A stretch of 64,000 bases of DNA from Psychrobacter sp. P2G3 (GCF_001593285.1 NZ_CP012529.1:2418001-2482000), one strand, 5' to 3'; shown: positions 8,820-18,952, numbered from the stretch's first letter. The notes: generated by a model from the sequence alone, not told the origin. Numbers and translations: made by a program.

Positions 8820-11126
8820 TTAACTTTTTTCACCGACATGATTGATAGTTTTCAATAAATGCTCTTGTGCAATATGTAGTGGTTCGTCCGCTACTGGCTG
8901 AACCTGCTGCCAACGTCCATCGCCATCAAGCGTCCATGCTTGAACGTTATCTTGTAGATAGTTCTGCAAGCCGTCTTGATAAATTTGTGCAAATATCTTT
9001 TTATCTTCAATGGGAAATGCGACTTCGACCCGATGGAACAAGTTTCTATCCATCCAGTCAGCACTTCCACAATACATACGTTCGTCGCCATTGTTATAAA
9101 AATAATAGATGCGGGTGTGTTCTAAAAAGCGGCCAATGACTGAGCGCACGGTGATATTCTCAGACAATCCCTGTACTTGCGGACGCAGACAACACATCGA
9201 GCGCAGGATTAGCTCAATTTTAACGCCTGCTTGCGACGCATCATATAGCCTATCAATCAGTCGACGTTCAGTCAGAGCATTGGCTTTAATGATAATACGC
9301 GCACGTTTACCAGCTCTAGCATGTGCAATCTCAGCATCGATAAAGCTCATTAGCTTTTCATGTAAGGTAAATGGCGCATGCAGTAGCTTTTTGAGATTGG
9401 CAGGTTTGCCCATACCAGTCAGCTCTTGGAAGATTTTATGCACGTCCTCTGAGATGTCAGGGTCAGCAGTAAATAAGCCATAGTCAGTATAGACCTTGGC
9501 ATTAGCTGCATGATAGTTACCCGTACCTAAGTGTACATAACGGTGAATTTTTTCATCCTCACGGCGAATAATAAGCATGAGCTTGGCATGAGTCTTATAG
9601 CCAACGATACCGTAAACCACGACCGCACCTGCTTCTTGCAGATAGTTGGCAACTGCAATATTGGATGCTTCGTCGAAGCGTGCGCGCAGCTCAATGATAG
9701 CGGTGACTTCTTTGCCATTACGAGCAGCGGCGGCCAGCGCCTGTACGATTTCTGAATTGGTGCCTGAGCGGTATAAGGTTTGTTTGATTGCTAAGACTTT
9801 TGGATCACTGGCGGCTTGCCATAATAAATTGATAACAGGTGAGAACGCATGAAAAGGATGATGTACCAACACATCCCCTTTACGCATAGCAGCAAACATG
9901 CTGGTGCTCTTGTCGAGCTTATCAGCCTCACGGCGGAACGGTTTGGGTACGATGTGGGTGAATGGTTCATAACGTAGCGCTGGAATATTAAAATCAAATA
10001 GCAACCGTGTTAAGTTTACTGGTCCATTGACACGATATAACTGATTGTCATGTAGCTCGAATTCATCGAGCAAATAGTCACTGATAGGGGTTGGGCAATC
10101 AGTCGTGACCTCTAAACGAACCTTATCACCAAAACGACGGTTTTCAAGCTCACCCTCAAGGGCTTTGGCAATATCTTCGACATCATCCGCCAAGTCCAAG
10201 TCCGCATTACGTGTCAACCTGAATTGATGACAGCCTGTTACATTCATGCCAGGGAACAGCTCGCCGATATGCTCATGAATGATAGCAGAGAGCATGACAT
10301 GATGCTCTTTACCACCAGTCAGCTCATCAGGCAAACGAATAACGCGAGGTAAACTACGCGGCGCTGGCACAATGGCGAGATTAATATCGCGACCAAAGGC
10401 ATCTTTGCCTTCTAACGTAGCGATAAAGTTAAGGCTTTTATTCACTAAGCGCGGAAACGGGTGCGCAGGATCAATACTAATCGGCGTCAATACTGGCGAT
10501 ACTTGCTCAGTAAAATAACGTTTCATCCATGCTGATTGCTCGGCATTGAGCTCATCGCGTTTTAAATAACGGATATCTTCTTTCGCGAGGGCTGGTAGGA
10601 TGTCTTCGTTGAGAATACGATATTGTTCATCAATAGCATCGTGCGTTACTGTGGATATCTCGTTGAGAACTTCACTTGGGCGCATACCATGAGCACTGGT
10701 AGAGACATCACCAATATTTAGCTTTTGCATAATACCAGCAACACGAATCTCAAAGAACTCATCGATATTGGACGAAAAAATAATTAAAAAGAATAAGCGC
10801 TCGAGTAACGGATGACGCGGGCTTGCTGCTTGCGCTAATACCCGTAGATGAAACTGCAATAAAGACAAGTCGCGGTTGATATAACTGCTGGGTGAGTAGC
10901 TGCCATCTTCTGAGCGTTGCCACGCAATTTGGGTCAAGTTATCATTTACTATATAAGTTTCTGCATTTTTGAAAGCGCTATCAATTTGAGTGTTCTGATC
11001 GTGGTTGCTCTCATTACGGTTGTTAACACTGTGGTTGCTAGCATTGTCACTGCTATTATTAACATCACTGACTTTAGTTTTGTTGACTTCAGTATCACTA
11101 TTTTGATTCATCTTCGCCTGTGTCAT
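8820..11126 (-). CDS. ppk1: Polyphosphate kinase 1
   Basis: 768 residues against ~690 for most Ppk1 enzymes. It reversibly transfers the ATP gamma-phosphate to inorganic polyphosphate. Seen: [17 protein letters not shown] and [13 protein letters not shown] in the N and H domains, [16 protein letters not shown], the autophosphorylated histidine in YKTHAKLML (His513), HLGTGNYH, and [18 protein letters not shown]. The extra length is an N-terminal ~60-residue Asn/Ser/Asp-rich stretch ([20 protein letters not shown]) ahead of the conserved start. The start is firm: AAGGAG lies 7 nt before the ATG at 11126. It is transcribed alone; no ppx gene is adjacent. Confidence 0.96.
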   Translation of the reverse strand: MTQAKMNQNSDTEVNKTKVSDVNNSSDNASNHSVNNRNESNHDQNTQIDSAFKNAETYIVNDNLTQIAWQRSEDGSYSPSSYINRDLSLLQFHLRVLAQAASPRHPLLERLFFLIIFSSNIDEFFEIRVAGIMQKLNIGDVSTSAHGMRPSEVLNEISTVTHDAIDEQYRILNEDILPALAKEDIRYLKRDELNAEQSAWMKRYFTEQVSPVLTPISIDPAHPFPRLVNKSLNFIATLEGKDAFGRDINLAIVPAPRSLPRVIRLPDELTGGKEHHVMLSAIIHEHIGELFPGMNVTGCHQFRLTRNADLDLADDVEDIAKALEGELENRRFGDKVRLEVTTDCPTPISDYLLDEFELHDNQLYRVNGPVNLTRLLFDFNIPALRYEPFTHIVPKPFRREADKLDKSTSMFAAMRKGDVLVHHPFHAFSPVINLLWQAASDPKVLAIKQTLYRSGTNSEIVQALAAAARNGKEVTAIIELRARFDEASNIAVANYLQEAGAVVVYGIVGYKTHAKLMLIIRREDEKIHRYVHLGTGNYHAANAKVYTDYGLFTADPDISEDVHKIFQELTGMGKPANLKKLLHAPFTLHEKLMSFIDAEIAHARAGKRARIIIKANALTERRLIDRLYDASQAGVKIELILRSMCCLRPQVQGLSENITVRSVIGRFLEHTRIYYFYNNGDERMYCGSADWMDRNLFHRVEVAFPIEDKKIFAQIYQDGLQNYLQDNVQAWTLDGDGRWQQVQPVADEPLHIAQEHLLKTINHVGEKS

Positions 11127-11336
11127 GCAACCACTCCTTATTATAATCCATCATTGTCAATCGCTATCATGCCCTGGCATCCATATTACCGCAACTGCAT
11201 AAGGCTGCAACTATCTCTCACCTACTCAACCAATATTATTTTTATATACGAACGACTAAACTCTCACTGTTGATGCAATCACTTGTTTTACCTATTAATA
11301 GAGCAAATAAATAATAGGGCAAATAAAGTCAGACCA

Positions 11337-12023
11337 TTAACTCGCTTGTGGTAATACCGCATTCTTCATACGTTTTTTGATAATCCGCTGCTTGTTACGT
11401 AAGCTTCTATCACCTTGGTTGTCTTCATAGTACTTAGGATTGGTCAGCATCCCGATTAGCAGTGCTGATTCATCACGATTAAGATTGGCAGCGGACTTAT
11501 TAAAGTAATTTTGAGCAGCAGCTTCAACACCGTAAATGCCGTTGCCAAATTCTGCCACATTTAGATAAGCTGTTAAGATACGCTGCTTGTCCCATATGGT
11601 TTCAATCATGACGGTGACAATAGCTTCTTCACCTTTACGAATGTAGGAACGATGTGAGGTCAAAAATAAATTCTTTGCTAACTGCTGAGTAATCGTTGAG
11701 CCACCAGCAGACATCTTACCTGTTTCTTCGTTTTTCTTGCGTGCAGCCTCAATACCTTTAAAATCAAAGCCATTATGTTGACTAAAAGTTGAATCCTCAC
11801 TGACAATCGCCGCTTGCTTAGCAGATTTAGCAATGTCGTCATATTCTACCCAAGTCTGAGTGACCGTGCCGCCTGTAAGTCGGTGAGTTAGCATAAACAT
11901 ACTGTTATTAATTGGCTGGGTTTTCCAAATTAATAGTAGTCCAGCTACTAATACATGGAATGCTACGACTAACAACATTAATGCCAGTAATAGTCGTTTA
12001 ATAAATTTGCCAAAACTTGCCAT
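11337..12023 (-). CDS. mtgA: Monofunctional biosynthetic peptidoglycan transglycosylase
   Basis: 228 residues from ATG at 12023 (an in-frame TTG two codons upstream is less likely). One N-terminal membrane anchor (about residues 8-33) is followed by a GT51 domain. It polymerises lipid II into glycan strands at the periplasmic face. Motifs: AIVSEDSTFSQHNGFDFKGI with the catalytic Glu, GGSTITQQLAKNLFL, and SYIRKGEEAIVTVMIE; LNVAEFGNGIYGVEAAAQNYF completes the fold. No transpeptidase domain, hence monofunctional. Divergent from the glutaredoxin-like gene. Confidence 0.95.
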   Translation of the reverse strand: MASFGKFIKRLLLALMLLVVAFHVLVAGLLLIWKTQPINNSMFMLTHRLTGGTVTQTWVEYDDIAKSAKQAAIVSEDSTFSQHNGFDFKGIEAARKKNEETGKMSAGGSTITQQLAKNLFLTSHRSYIRKGEEAIVTVMIETIWDKQRILTAYLNVAEFGNGIYGVEAAAQNYFNKSAANLNRDESALLIGMLTNPKYYEDNQGDRSLRNKQRIIKKRMKNAVLPQAS

Positions 12024-12222
12024 GCGCAAAGTATCCGAATAATTAAAAATAATAAAAGTTGTCAGCTAATGATAAGCAGCAGGCTATCTTACCTAATCTC
12101 ACAATCGCTGTCATTATTTACCCCATTTCTTTATCATGTGATGATCTCTAAACAGTATTCACTTTTTATCTAGGTATTTAAGGCTGGTACTTTATAATAG
12201 GTATTAAAAGAAGAGAATAAAC

Positions 12223-12531
12223 ATGCATAATGACAATAATATAACTGCCTTGCGCGCACGTATCATTGAAGCGAGCCCAAATCTTTGCAGCGATGAAAAT
12301 TTTGATAACTGGTGGCTACTCGGTACCTCTGGCTGTCATCTGTGTGAAATCGCTGAGCAACTTATAATGCGCTTTCAAAGCGTACAACCTATCGAATATC
12401 AGCATGTTGATATCGCAGAATTTGATGAAGATCTGATGATGGAGTTTGCCACTACCATCCCCGTAATTCTGACGCCATCAAAACGATTAGACTATCCATT
12501 TTCAGTCATGGATTTGCAGCAGTTACTATAA
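12223..12531 (+). CDS. Glutaredoxin-like (DUF836) protein
   Basis: 102 residues. A thioredoxin-fold dithiol motif appears late at residues ~35-40 (TSGCHLCEIAEQLI, a CxxC), followed by YQHVDIAEFDEDLMMEFATT and the cis-Pro loop IPVILTP, ending DYPFSVMDLQQLL. This matches the short glutaredoxin-like family of gammaproteobacteria. The N-terminal ~30 residues precede the core and are atypical for the minimal family. RBS AAGAG before the ATG. Redox partner unknown; stands alone. Confidence 0.85.
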   Translation: MHNDNNITALRARIIEASPNLCSDENFDNWWLLGTSGCHLCEIAEQLIMRFQSVQPIEYQHVDIAEFDEDLMMEFATTIPVILTPSKRLDYPFSVMDLQQLL

Positions 12532-12776
12532 ATCTCTTGTTACTTTTACCTTCAAGCCTACTGTTAATAACACTCTGAAAATCAGCTACTATTTTATTTG
12601 TTTCAGCCTTGATTATTTACTAGTATAAAATTCAAACTTTTGCTATTTTGACTAAATGGTCAAGATAGTAAATTGACTAGATAAGGATTATCACCATTTG
12701 AGATTATAAACCTAGCCCTACGATCAGTCCGATATTGACTACGGATCTGAACATTTATCGATAAGGATTGTTGATA
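12532..12776 (+). promoter_or_regulatory. lldP promoter region
   Basis: A 245-bp gap with no ORF. It includes the palindrome at 12648-12663 listed separately and an AAGGA ribosome-binding site that fixes the lldP start. No GntR/LldR gene lies here. Confidence 0.4.
12648..12663. promoter_or_regulatory. Palindromic operator TTGACTAAATGGTCAA upstream of lactate permease
   Basis: This 16-mer has arms TTGAC(T/C) and GGTCAA and matches the RutR-type consensus TTGACCANNTGGTCAA at 13 of 14 defined positions. Near-identical cores occur at 45870-45885 and 48522-48537 around the TetR gene of the urate island. It lies 114 bp upstream of the lldP ATG. A GntR-type regulator binding a similar palindrome is an alternative. 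Confidence 0.55.
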
Positions 12777-14537
12777 ATGTATACTTTTTTGGCCCTCGCA
12801 CCAATTTTAGTCGTTTTAGTTTTGCTGGTAGTGATGCGCCTACCGGCAAAAATATCTATGAGTGTTGCCTATTTAGTGACCGCTCTTTTAGCCTTGTTCG
12901 TTTGGCAAGCGAGTGGTGCCCAAGTAGCAGCAGCTACTACAAATGGCATCATCATCGCTCTCACGCTTTTATTCATTGTATTTGCCGCTATTTTATTATT
13001 GAATACGTTAAAAGAAGGCGGCGCTATTGTCGCTATTCGTAAAGGCTTTATGGATATTTCGCCCGATAGACGCATTCAAGCGATCATTGTCGCTTGGTTA
13101 TTCTGCTCGATGGTAGAAGGTTCCTCAGGATTTGGTACGCCCTCTGCTATTGGTGCGCCGCTATTATTGGCTTTAGGTTTTCCGGCCATGGCCTCTGTTA
13201 TGGCAGTTCTCATTATTCAATCAACACCCGTATCATTTGGTGCTGTTGGTACCCCCATATTACTCGGTGTTTGGACGGGTATCAACGATAAGCAAGATAT
13301 TACACAGGCCATTGCGCCACTTTCTGCGGAGAACTATCTACTACAAATCGCTGGTAACGTTGGTCTTATCCATGCGCTAGTGGGCTTTTTAATTCCGCTA
13401 ATTTTAAGTGCGTTCTTAACCCGATTCTTTGGCGAAAAACGCTCCTTCGTTGAAGGACTAAAAGTATGGCCGTTTGCAATATTTGCCGGTCTCAGCTTTA
13501 CTATCCCTTACTTCTTAGTAGCCAAATATCTAGGTCCTGAATTCCCATCGCTCGTTGGTGGTTTTATCGGTCTAATGATTGTACTGCCTGCCGCGAAACG
13601 TGGCTTTTTGATGCCAAAAGATACTTTTGACTTTGCACCACGTGCCAAATGGGACAAGGACTGGCTCGGGTCACTTGATGAAGAAAAATATGATGATTCG
13701 ATTGCACCAAAATTTTCTTTAATTCGTGCGTTTTCCCCTTATCTCATCGTTATCGCTCTATTAATTATAACTAGGGTCGTTGCACCGCTTAAAGCATTTT
13801 TGACTGGTGAATTGACTACGATTGAATTTAGCAATCTCTTTGGTACGACTATTTCTAGTAAAATACAGCTTGCTTACTCTCCTGGAGCGATTCTAATTAT
13901 CAGCTCTTTATTGTGCATCTTATTGTTTAAAATGAACGGTCAAGCCGTTAAGCGCAGTTGGAGTAATTCGGCGAAGACCATGGTTGCCGCCGCACCAGCT
14001 TTGCTATTCTCGGTGCCTATGGTACAAGTATTCATTAATTCAGGCTCAGCCGCTGAAGTTGCTACTGCGCTACCGGCTATGCCAATATTACTGGCTGAAA
14101 GTGCGGCTGGTGCGTTTCAAAATGCATGGCCTCTAGTATCGCCGTGGATCGGAGCGATGGGCGCTTTCATTGCCGGATCAAATACGGTTAGCAATATGAT
14201 GTTCTCGTATTTTCAATGGTCAACTGCTAGCCAAATCGGTCTCGATAGTAATCTTGCAGCGCAAGTTGTCGCTCTGCAAGCGGTCGGCGGTGCCGCTGGT
14301 AATATGATTGCCGTGCACAATGTGGTCGCGGCTTGTGCGGTAGTCGGTCTGATGGATAAAGAAGGTTATGTTATACGAAAGACATTGGTGGCAATGACTT
14401 ATTATGTGATACAAGCTGGTTTTATCGGTATGGCTATTATCTTCGGTCAACTATGGTGGTGGGCTTTAGCTGTGATTTGGCCGATAGCATTCTTTAGTAT
14501 CATGTCGCTGACAAATAGAAAACGAGTCGTTAGTTAA
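12777..14537 (+). CDS. lldP: L-lactate permease
   Basis: 586 residues with about 13-14 hydrophobic segments, the usual size for LctP-family lactate:H+ symporters of the inner membrane. Family stretches: VEGSSGFGTPSAIGAPLLLA, TPVSFGAVGTPILLGVWTG, GSNTVSNMMFSYFQW and GGAAGNMIAVHNVVAACAVV. I chose ATG 12777 because AAGGA lies 9 nt before it; TTG codons at 12768 and 12771 lie too close to that site. It is followed 190 bp later by the lactate dehydrogenase, so import and oxidation are paired. A TetR/RutR-like palindrome lies upstream. Confidence 0.95.
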   Translation: MYTFLALAPILVVLVLLVVMRLPAKISMSVAYLVTALLALFVWQASGAQVAAATTNGIIIALTLLFIVFAAILLLNTLKEGGAIVAIRKGFMDISPDRRIQAIIVAWLFCSMVEGSSGFGTPSAIGAPLLLALGFPAMASVMAVLIIQSTPVSFGAVGTPILLGVWTGINDKQDITQAIAPLSAENYLLQIAGNVGLIHALVGFLIPLILSAFLTRFFGEKRSFVEGLKVWPFAIFAGLSFTIPYFLVAKYLGPEFPSLVGGFIGLMIVLPAAKRGFLMPKDTFDFAPRAKWDKDWLGSLDEEKYDDSIAPKFSLIRAFSPYLIVIALLIITRVVAPLKAFLTGELTTIEFSNLFGTTISSKIQLAYSPGAILIISSLLCILLFKMNGQAVKRSWSNSAKTMVAAAPALLFSVPMVQVFINSGSAAEVATALPAMPILLAESAAGAFQNAWPLVSPWIGAMGAFIAGSNTVSNMMFSYFQWSTASQIGLDSNLAAQVVALQAVGGAAGNMIAVHNVVAACAVVGLMDKEGYVIRKTLVAMTYYVIQAGFIGMAIIFGQLWWWALAVIWPIAFFSIMSLTNRKRVVS

Positions 14538-14593
14538 TATTGCAAGGTTACATGAATCACTAACCAAGTTATATATATTGATTATCAACACTT

Positions 14594-14632
14594 AATATGA
14601 CGCTATTAGATTGTTTCTGATAGCGTCATATT
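14594..14632. terminator. Perfect 13-bp inverted repeat between lldP and lldD
   Basis: AATATGACGCTAT (14594-14606) and ATAGCGTCATATT (14620-14632) form a stable hairpin 56 nt after lldP. Only a weak T-rich tail follows, so it may be a partial terminator, an mRNA-stability hairpin or an operator that sets the lldP:lldD ratio. Confidence 0.6.
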
Positions 14633-14729
14633 GGTATTATAGTTTCTATATTATGATTATGAACCACATATTATAAACGCTATTTTACCGATACTTTAGC
14701 TTAGCTATTTAGCTATACAGGAAACCTCC

Positions 14730-15938
14730 ATGAAAGACTTGAGCAAAGTTACCGAAATTGAAGATCTGCGCCGTGTTGCCGAGCGCAAAATACCGCGTAT
14801 GTTTTACGATTATGTCGATTCAGGCTCATGGACTGAAACCACTTACCGTAATAATGAGACGGACTTTGATCGTATTAAGTTACGCCAGCGGGTATTGGTA
14901 AATATGGACAATCGTAGCCTTGCGACGCAGATGATTGGCGAACAAGTCAAAATGCCAGTTGCGATTGCACCAACTGGTTTTACTGGCATGATGTGGGCGG
15001 ACGGCGAGATTCATGCGGCGCGGGCAGCAGAGAAATTTGGCGTGCCTTTTTCACTATCAACCATGAGTATCTGCTCTATTGAGGATGTTGCTGAAAATAC
15101 CAGTGCGCCGTTTTGGTTTCAGCTCTATGTCATGCGTGATCAGGACTTTATGGCCAATCTTATCCGCCGTGCCAAAGCGGCAAATTGTTCCGCGCTCATT
15201 TTGACAGCTGATCTGCAAGTACTTGGTCAACGTCATAAGGATATCAAAAACGGTCTATCCGCGCCGCCCAAACCAACCCTCGCCAATATCTTAAATCTAA
15301 TGACCAAGCCAGAATGGTGTCTAAATATGCTTGGTACCAAACGTCGTACTTTTGGCAACATCGTCGGACATGCCAAAAACGTCGCTGATATGTCCTCACT
15401 TTCAGCATGGACAGCAGAACAGTTCGACCCGCGTTTGAGCTGGGATGATGTCGCACGTATCAAAGATGCATGGGGCGGCAAGCTAATTATAAAAGGTATT
15501 ATGGAGCCTGAAGATGCTATCTTGGCTGCCCGTAGTGGTGCGGATGCATTGGTGGTCTCAAACCATGGTGGCCGTCAATTAGATGGTGCGCCCTCCTCAA
15601 TCTCTGCTTTGAGCGATATCGTGCAGGCGGTTCATGCCGAAAATAGTGATATCGAGGTGTGGCTCGATAGTGGTATTCGCTCCGGTCAAGATGTCTTAAA
15701 AGCCATCTCTTTAGGTGCAAAAGGCACTATGATTGGGCGAGCTTTCTTGTACGGGCTAGGTGCTTATGGTGAAGATGGGGTGCGCCGTGCGCTTGAAATT
15801 ATCCATAAAGAATGTGATATCAGTATGGCATTCTGTGGTCATACTGATATTAATCAGGTGACGGATGATATTTTAGTCAAAGGGACTTACGAGCAGCTCA
15901 AGTCGGCATTACCTTATGTCCCACCAATGCGCTGGTAG
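14730..15938 (+). CDS. lldD: L-lactate dehydrogenase (FMN-dependent, quinone-linked)
   Basis: 402 residues of the alpha-hydroxy-acid dehydrogenase family, oxidising L-lactate to pyruvate at the inner-membrane face. Seen: FYDYVDSGSWTETTYRNN, VAIAPTGFTGMMWADGEIHA, FWFQLYVMRD, ILTADLQVLGQRHKDIKNGL, the FMN-binding Lys in LIIKGIMEPEDA and the catalytic base in VSNHGGRQLDG (His279), ending with LDSGIRSGQDVLKAISLGAK and IGRAFLYGLGAYGEDGV. GGAAACC precedes the ATG. It is downstream of lldP with a hairpin between; no lldR or D-lactate dehydrogenase gene follows. Other hydroxy-acid substrates cannot be excluded. Confidence 0.93.
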   Translation: MKDLSKVTEIEDLRRVAERKIPRMFYDYVDSGSWTETTYRNNETDFDRIKLRQRVLVNMDNRSLATQMIGEQVKMPVAIAPTGFTGMMWADGEIHAARAAEKFGVPFSLSTMSICSIEDVAENTSAPFWFQLYVMRDQDFMANLIRRAKAANCSALILTADLQVLGQRHKDIKNGLSAPPKPTLANILNLMTKPEWCLNMLGTKRRTFGNIVGHAKNVADMSSLSAWTAEQFDPRLSWDDVARIKDAWGGKLIIKGIMEPEDAILAARSGADALVVSNHGGRQLDGAPSSISALSDIVQAVHAENSDIEVWLDSGIRSGQDVLKAISLGAKGTMIGRAFLYGLGAYGEDGVRRALEIIHKECDISMAFCGHTDINQVTDDILVKGTYEQLKSALPYVPPMRW

Positions 15939-16038
15939 ATTTTAGTTTTACACAAGTAGATTTATATTCGACAACTTTGTCTATCTAACCGTTAGCCCTT
16001 ATACTCTATCTATCATCTTTCACTGATATTTAGCTTTT

Positions 16039-17040
16039 ATGACCATTAAACAACTTCTAAAAACAGCGCCCGTCACCACTCTACTCTTAGTCAGCTTTAT
16101 TGGACTATTTATCATGCAAGTGCTGACAGGCGTCGATGCCAATAATCCCTCGACTGAAGCCCTGCTCAATTGGGGCGCTAATGCCCTGCCCTTAACCATG
16201 ACTGATGATCCATGGCGACTGGTCAGCAGTGCGTTTTTGCACATTGGCTTGATGCATTTATTGTTTAATGGCTTTGCCATGTACTTTTTTGGGCAAATTG
16301 CGGAGCCGATGTTTGGCTCAGCTAAATTTTTGGCATTGTTTTTATTGGCGGCAATCGGTGGTAACTTACTTAACAATCATGTGACGTGGCAAGGTATTTT
16401 AGATGGTACTGGACAACCAGGACTATCGGCTGGCGCATCTGGTGGTATCATGGGTATCGGTGGCGCACTTTTAATAGCCGCGCTGTTTAAAATATCTGTT
16501 AATGGCATGGTGCTCAATTTAAGAAGCCTGATATTTATTATGGGTATCAACCTTGTATATGGCTTTGCGGTACCGGGCATTGATAATGCAGGACATATCG
16601 GCGGCGCTATTACTGGCTTAGTAATTGCACTGGCTTTTGCTATCGCTTACCGTCAGCGTATGGCGATTGCTCTACAAAACGTACCTAACATTCCTATTTA
16701 TCAGAACCGTTATCAAACTGATTACCCAAATGACTATCAGACCAGCTATATCGATCATCCAACGAGTAGCGATACTGACGTTAATAACAATGATTTTAAT
16801 GTCGGTCTTAATAGCGGATTCAATAGTGATACTTATTCTGATAATGGCACTTATGCAAATTCAGACAGGAACATTAACGCCGCTCATGCCGATGTTACCG
16901 AACAAAAAACGCCTGCGAAACCTGCTTTTATTTGGCAGCTACTACCATGGATTATGATGTTGTTGATAAGCATTGGCTTCGTCTGGTGGTGGCAAGATAT
17001 TCATCAACAAATCTTACAAGTATTAAAAACCATTGAGTAA
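16039..17040 (+). CDS. Rhomboid-family intramembrane serine protease
   Basis: 333 residues. Six hydrophobic segments carry the rhomboid core: HIGLMHLLFNGFAMYFFG (segment with conserved His and Asn), the catalytic serine in GASGGIMGIGG (Ser134) and its partner histidine in NAGHIGGAITG (His186). These residues cleave substrates inside the inner membrane. After residue ~215 comes a long Asn/Asp/Tyr-rich cytosolic or periplasmic linker (about residues 215-290) and a seventh hydrophobic segment LLPWIMMLLISIGFVWWW near the C-terminus. That tail is unusual compared with minimal rhomboids. Substrate unknown. Confidence 0.92.
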   Translation: MTIKQLLKTAPVTTLLLVSFIGLFIMQVLTGVDANNPSTEALLNWGANALPLTMTDDPWRLVSSAFLHIGLMHLLFNGFAMYFFGQIAEPMFGSAKFLALFLLAAIGGNLLNNHVTWQGILDGTGQPGLSAGASGGIMGIGGALLIAALFKISVNGMVLNLRSLIFIMGINLVYGFAVPGIDNAGHIGGAITGLVIALAFAIAYRQRMAIALQNVPNIPIYQNRYQTDYPNDYQTSYIDHPTSSDTDVNNNDFNVGLNSGFNSDTYSDNGTYANSDRNINAAHADVTEQKTPAKPAFIWQLLPWIMMLLISIGFVWWWQDIHQQILQVLKTIE

Positions 17041-17154
17041 ACTGTCATACTTATTTATCATTGCTAAATAGCTCATGAAAACAGCATATTCGTTTATTTT
17101 TCCCTACTCACTTTTTTCTACCCAATTATTACCACTCACTTATGAGATTCAATT

Positions 17155-17964
17155 ATGTTCAAACTTGCAGCGCTCTCTAATAACTCTAAGCGCGCCTTGC
17201 TTAGTACTTTAACGGCTACTGCACTATTTAGCGTGGCTAGCTTATCCAGTGCAGCACTTTTTAACAACCTACCTACTGACCAAGACGCTGAATTAAGCGT
17301 TGGCGTCAATGTCATGGCGGTCAACTCAGCCTATGATTTGGAAGATAACACCGAGATTCGGGTATTGCCGGGCGTGTTCTATGACAATAATAGAGTCTAT
17401 GCGCGCGGTGCTCAAGCTGGTGTTTACCTTCACAATGACGGCACCAATCAGCTGTCTGCTTACGCTCAATTATCAGGTTCAGAATTTGATCCTGAAGATG
17501 CGAATGGTGCGCTTCAAGGTCTGGACGAGCGTAAAACCTCAGCCGTTGCCGGTTTAACTTATCTACGCCGCACCCCTATTGGCGGCTTCCGTGGGCAATT
17601 TGCCACTGACATTCTAGATCGTAGTGGTGGGAATACTGCTCGCTTGACGTATCTGGCAAAAGTTACTAAAGGCAAGCTAACGGTCTATCCGAGTGTTGGC
17701 TTTGAATATTATGATGCTGACTATAATGAATACTATTATGGTGTAAGTGATGAAGAGTCGGCAAAAACGGGTGTTGAAGCTTATACCTCTAATTCGAGCT
17801 TGAATCCGTACGTCAATGTTAGTGCCAACTATGACTTCAGTGAAAACTGGGCAGGATTTTTTAATCAAAGCTTAAGCTACTTGCCTAACGAGCAATACGA
17901 TAGTCCAATGGTTGACTCGCGTACTGATGCAACGACAACGCTTGGTTTGCTTTATAAGTTTTAG
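17155..17964 (+). CDS. MipA/OmpV-family outer-membrane protein
   Basis: 269 residues. A signal peptide of about 37 residues ends near SVASLSSA. The mature part has the MipA/OmpV pattern: SVGVNVMAVNSAYDLEDNTE, VLPGVFYDNNRVYARGAQAG, RTPIGGFRGQFATDILDRSG, and a C-terminal LGLLYKF ending in Phe, consistent with beta-barrel insertion. Family members have been linked to MltA/PBP1B interaction or osmolarity and antibiotic responses, but the role here is not known. Followed directly by a terminator. Confidence 0.88.
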   Translation: MFKLAALSNNSKRALLSTLTATALFSVASLSSAALFNNLPTDQDAELSVGVNVMAVNSAYDLEDNTEIRVLPGVFYDNNRVYARGAQAGVYLHNDGTNQLSAYAQLSGSEFDPEDANGALQGLDERKTSAVAGLTYLRRTPIGGFRGQFATDILDRSGGNTARLTYLAKVTKGKLTVYPSVGFEYYDADYNEYYYGVSDEESAKTGVEAYTSNSSLNPYVNVSANYDFSENWAGFFNQSLSYLPNEQYDSPMVDSRTDATTTLGLLYKF

Positions 17965-17984
17965 AGTTCTTGAAAATGTGATAG

Positions 17985-18014
17985 AAAAAGCCGAGCATTT
18001 TGCTTGGCTTTTTT
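17985..18014 (+). terminator. Rho-independent terminator of the MipA/OmpV gene
   Basis: GCCGAGC pairs with GCTTGGC around an ATTTT loop, flanked by AAAAA and a run of T residues, 21 nt after the stop codon. Confidence 0.85.
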
Positions 18015-18094
18015 ATTGTGTTAATTCGTTGATATGAGACACTAGCCTATCATATAAATTCCAGATTTGATTTTATATATAGGATTGCACCATT

Positions 18095-18952
18095 ATGTTC
18101 CACACTACCCTTTGGATGATTGGAGCACTCACCTCATTTTGTTTAATAGCCATTGGTGCTCGTGAGCTGAATAGTCAAATTGGTGTTTTTCAGATTTTAT
18201 TCTTCCGAAGTATCGTAGGCTTGCTAGTATTATTGCCAATAATATTTTTATCAAATTTTTCATCAAAAAAGAGCAACTTTTTATTCCCCAAGCGTATTAA
18301 ATTACACTTAGTGAGAAACTTATTTCATTTCACGGGGCAATATGGATGGTTCTTAGGTATAGGACTACTGCCATTAGCGACCGTTTTTGCTATCGAATTC
18401 ACCGTACCTTTTTGGACGATAATCATCTCGTATCTCTTCCTAAAAGAGTCTATAACTGTAAAAAAAGTTATTGCCGTATTACTAGGCATTCTTGGGGTAA
18501 TAGTCATCGTTCAACCTAGCTTAGATGTCGCTCACTATGCGTCATTAATAGTTTTAGGTGCAGCCATTTGTTATGCCTTTTCCCATGTGGCTACAAAATC
18601 GTTATCTAATACTGAAAGCCCAATCACCATCATTTTTATGATGTGTTTGATACAAGCGCCTTTAGGATTGCTTTTATTTATAGAAGGATGGACAACGCCA
18701 GTAGGTATTCAGTGGCTATGGCTCGTAATCATAGGTGTAACGGCACTATCGGCACATTATTGTATGACCAAAGCCATGCAACATGCAGAGGTTACATTCG
18801 TGGTCACTATGGATATGTTTAGATTGCCGCTCATCTCACTCATTGGCGTACTCTTATATGCTGAGCACTTTAGCGTGGCTTTGATACTTGGTATGCTGCT
18901 AATAGTCGCTGGTAATTCAGTAAATATCTATGGTAAGAAAAAAAGATCTTGA
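18095..18952 (+). CDS. EamA/DMT-family transporter (RhaT-like exporter family)
   Basis: 285 residues with about ten hydrophobic segments and two EamA repeats: a first ending around ILGVIVIVQPSLDVAHYASL and a second ending LLIVAGNSVNIYGKKKRS. Charged motifs at helix ends (FFRSIVGLLVLLP, TVPFWTIIISYLFLKESITV, LPLISLIGVLLYAEHFS) are typical of drug/metabolite exporters. Substrate unknown. Its stop codon (TGA 18950-18952) lies inside the -35 box of the downstream hsp20 promoter. Confidence 0.88.
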   Translation: MFHTTLWMIGALTSFCLIAIGARELNSQIGVFQILFFRSIVGLLVLLPIIFLSNFSSKKSNFLFPKRIKLHLVRNLFHFTGQYGWFLGIGLLPLATVFAIEFTVPFWTIIISYLFLKESITVKKVIAVLLGILGVIVIVQPSLDVAHYASLIVLGAAICYAFSHVATKSLSNTESPITIIFMMCLIQAPLGLLLFIEGWTTPVGIQWLWLVIIGVTALSAHYCMTKAMQHAEVTFVVTMDMFRLPLISLIGVLLYAEHFSVALILGMLLIVAGNSVNIYGKKKRS

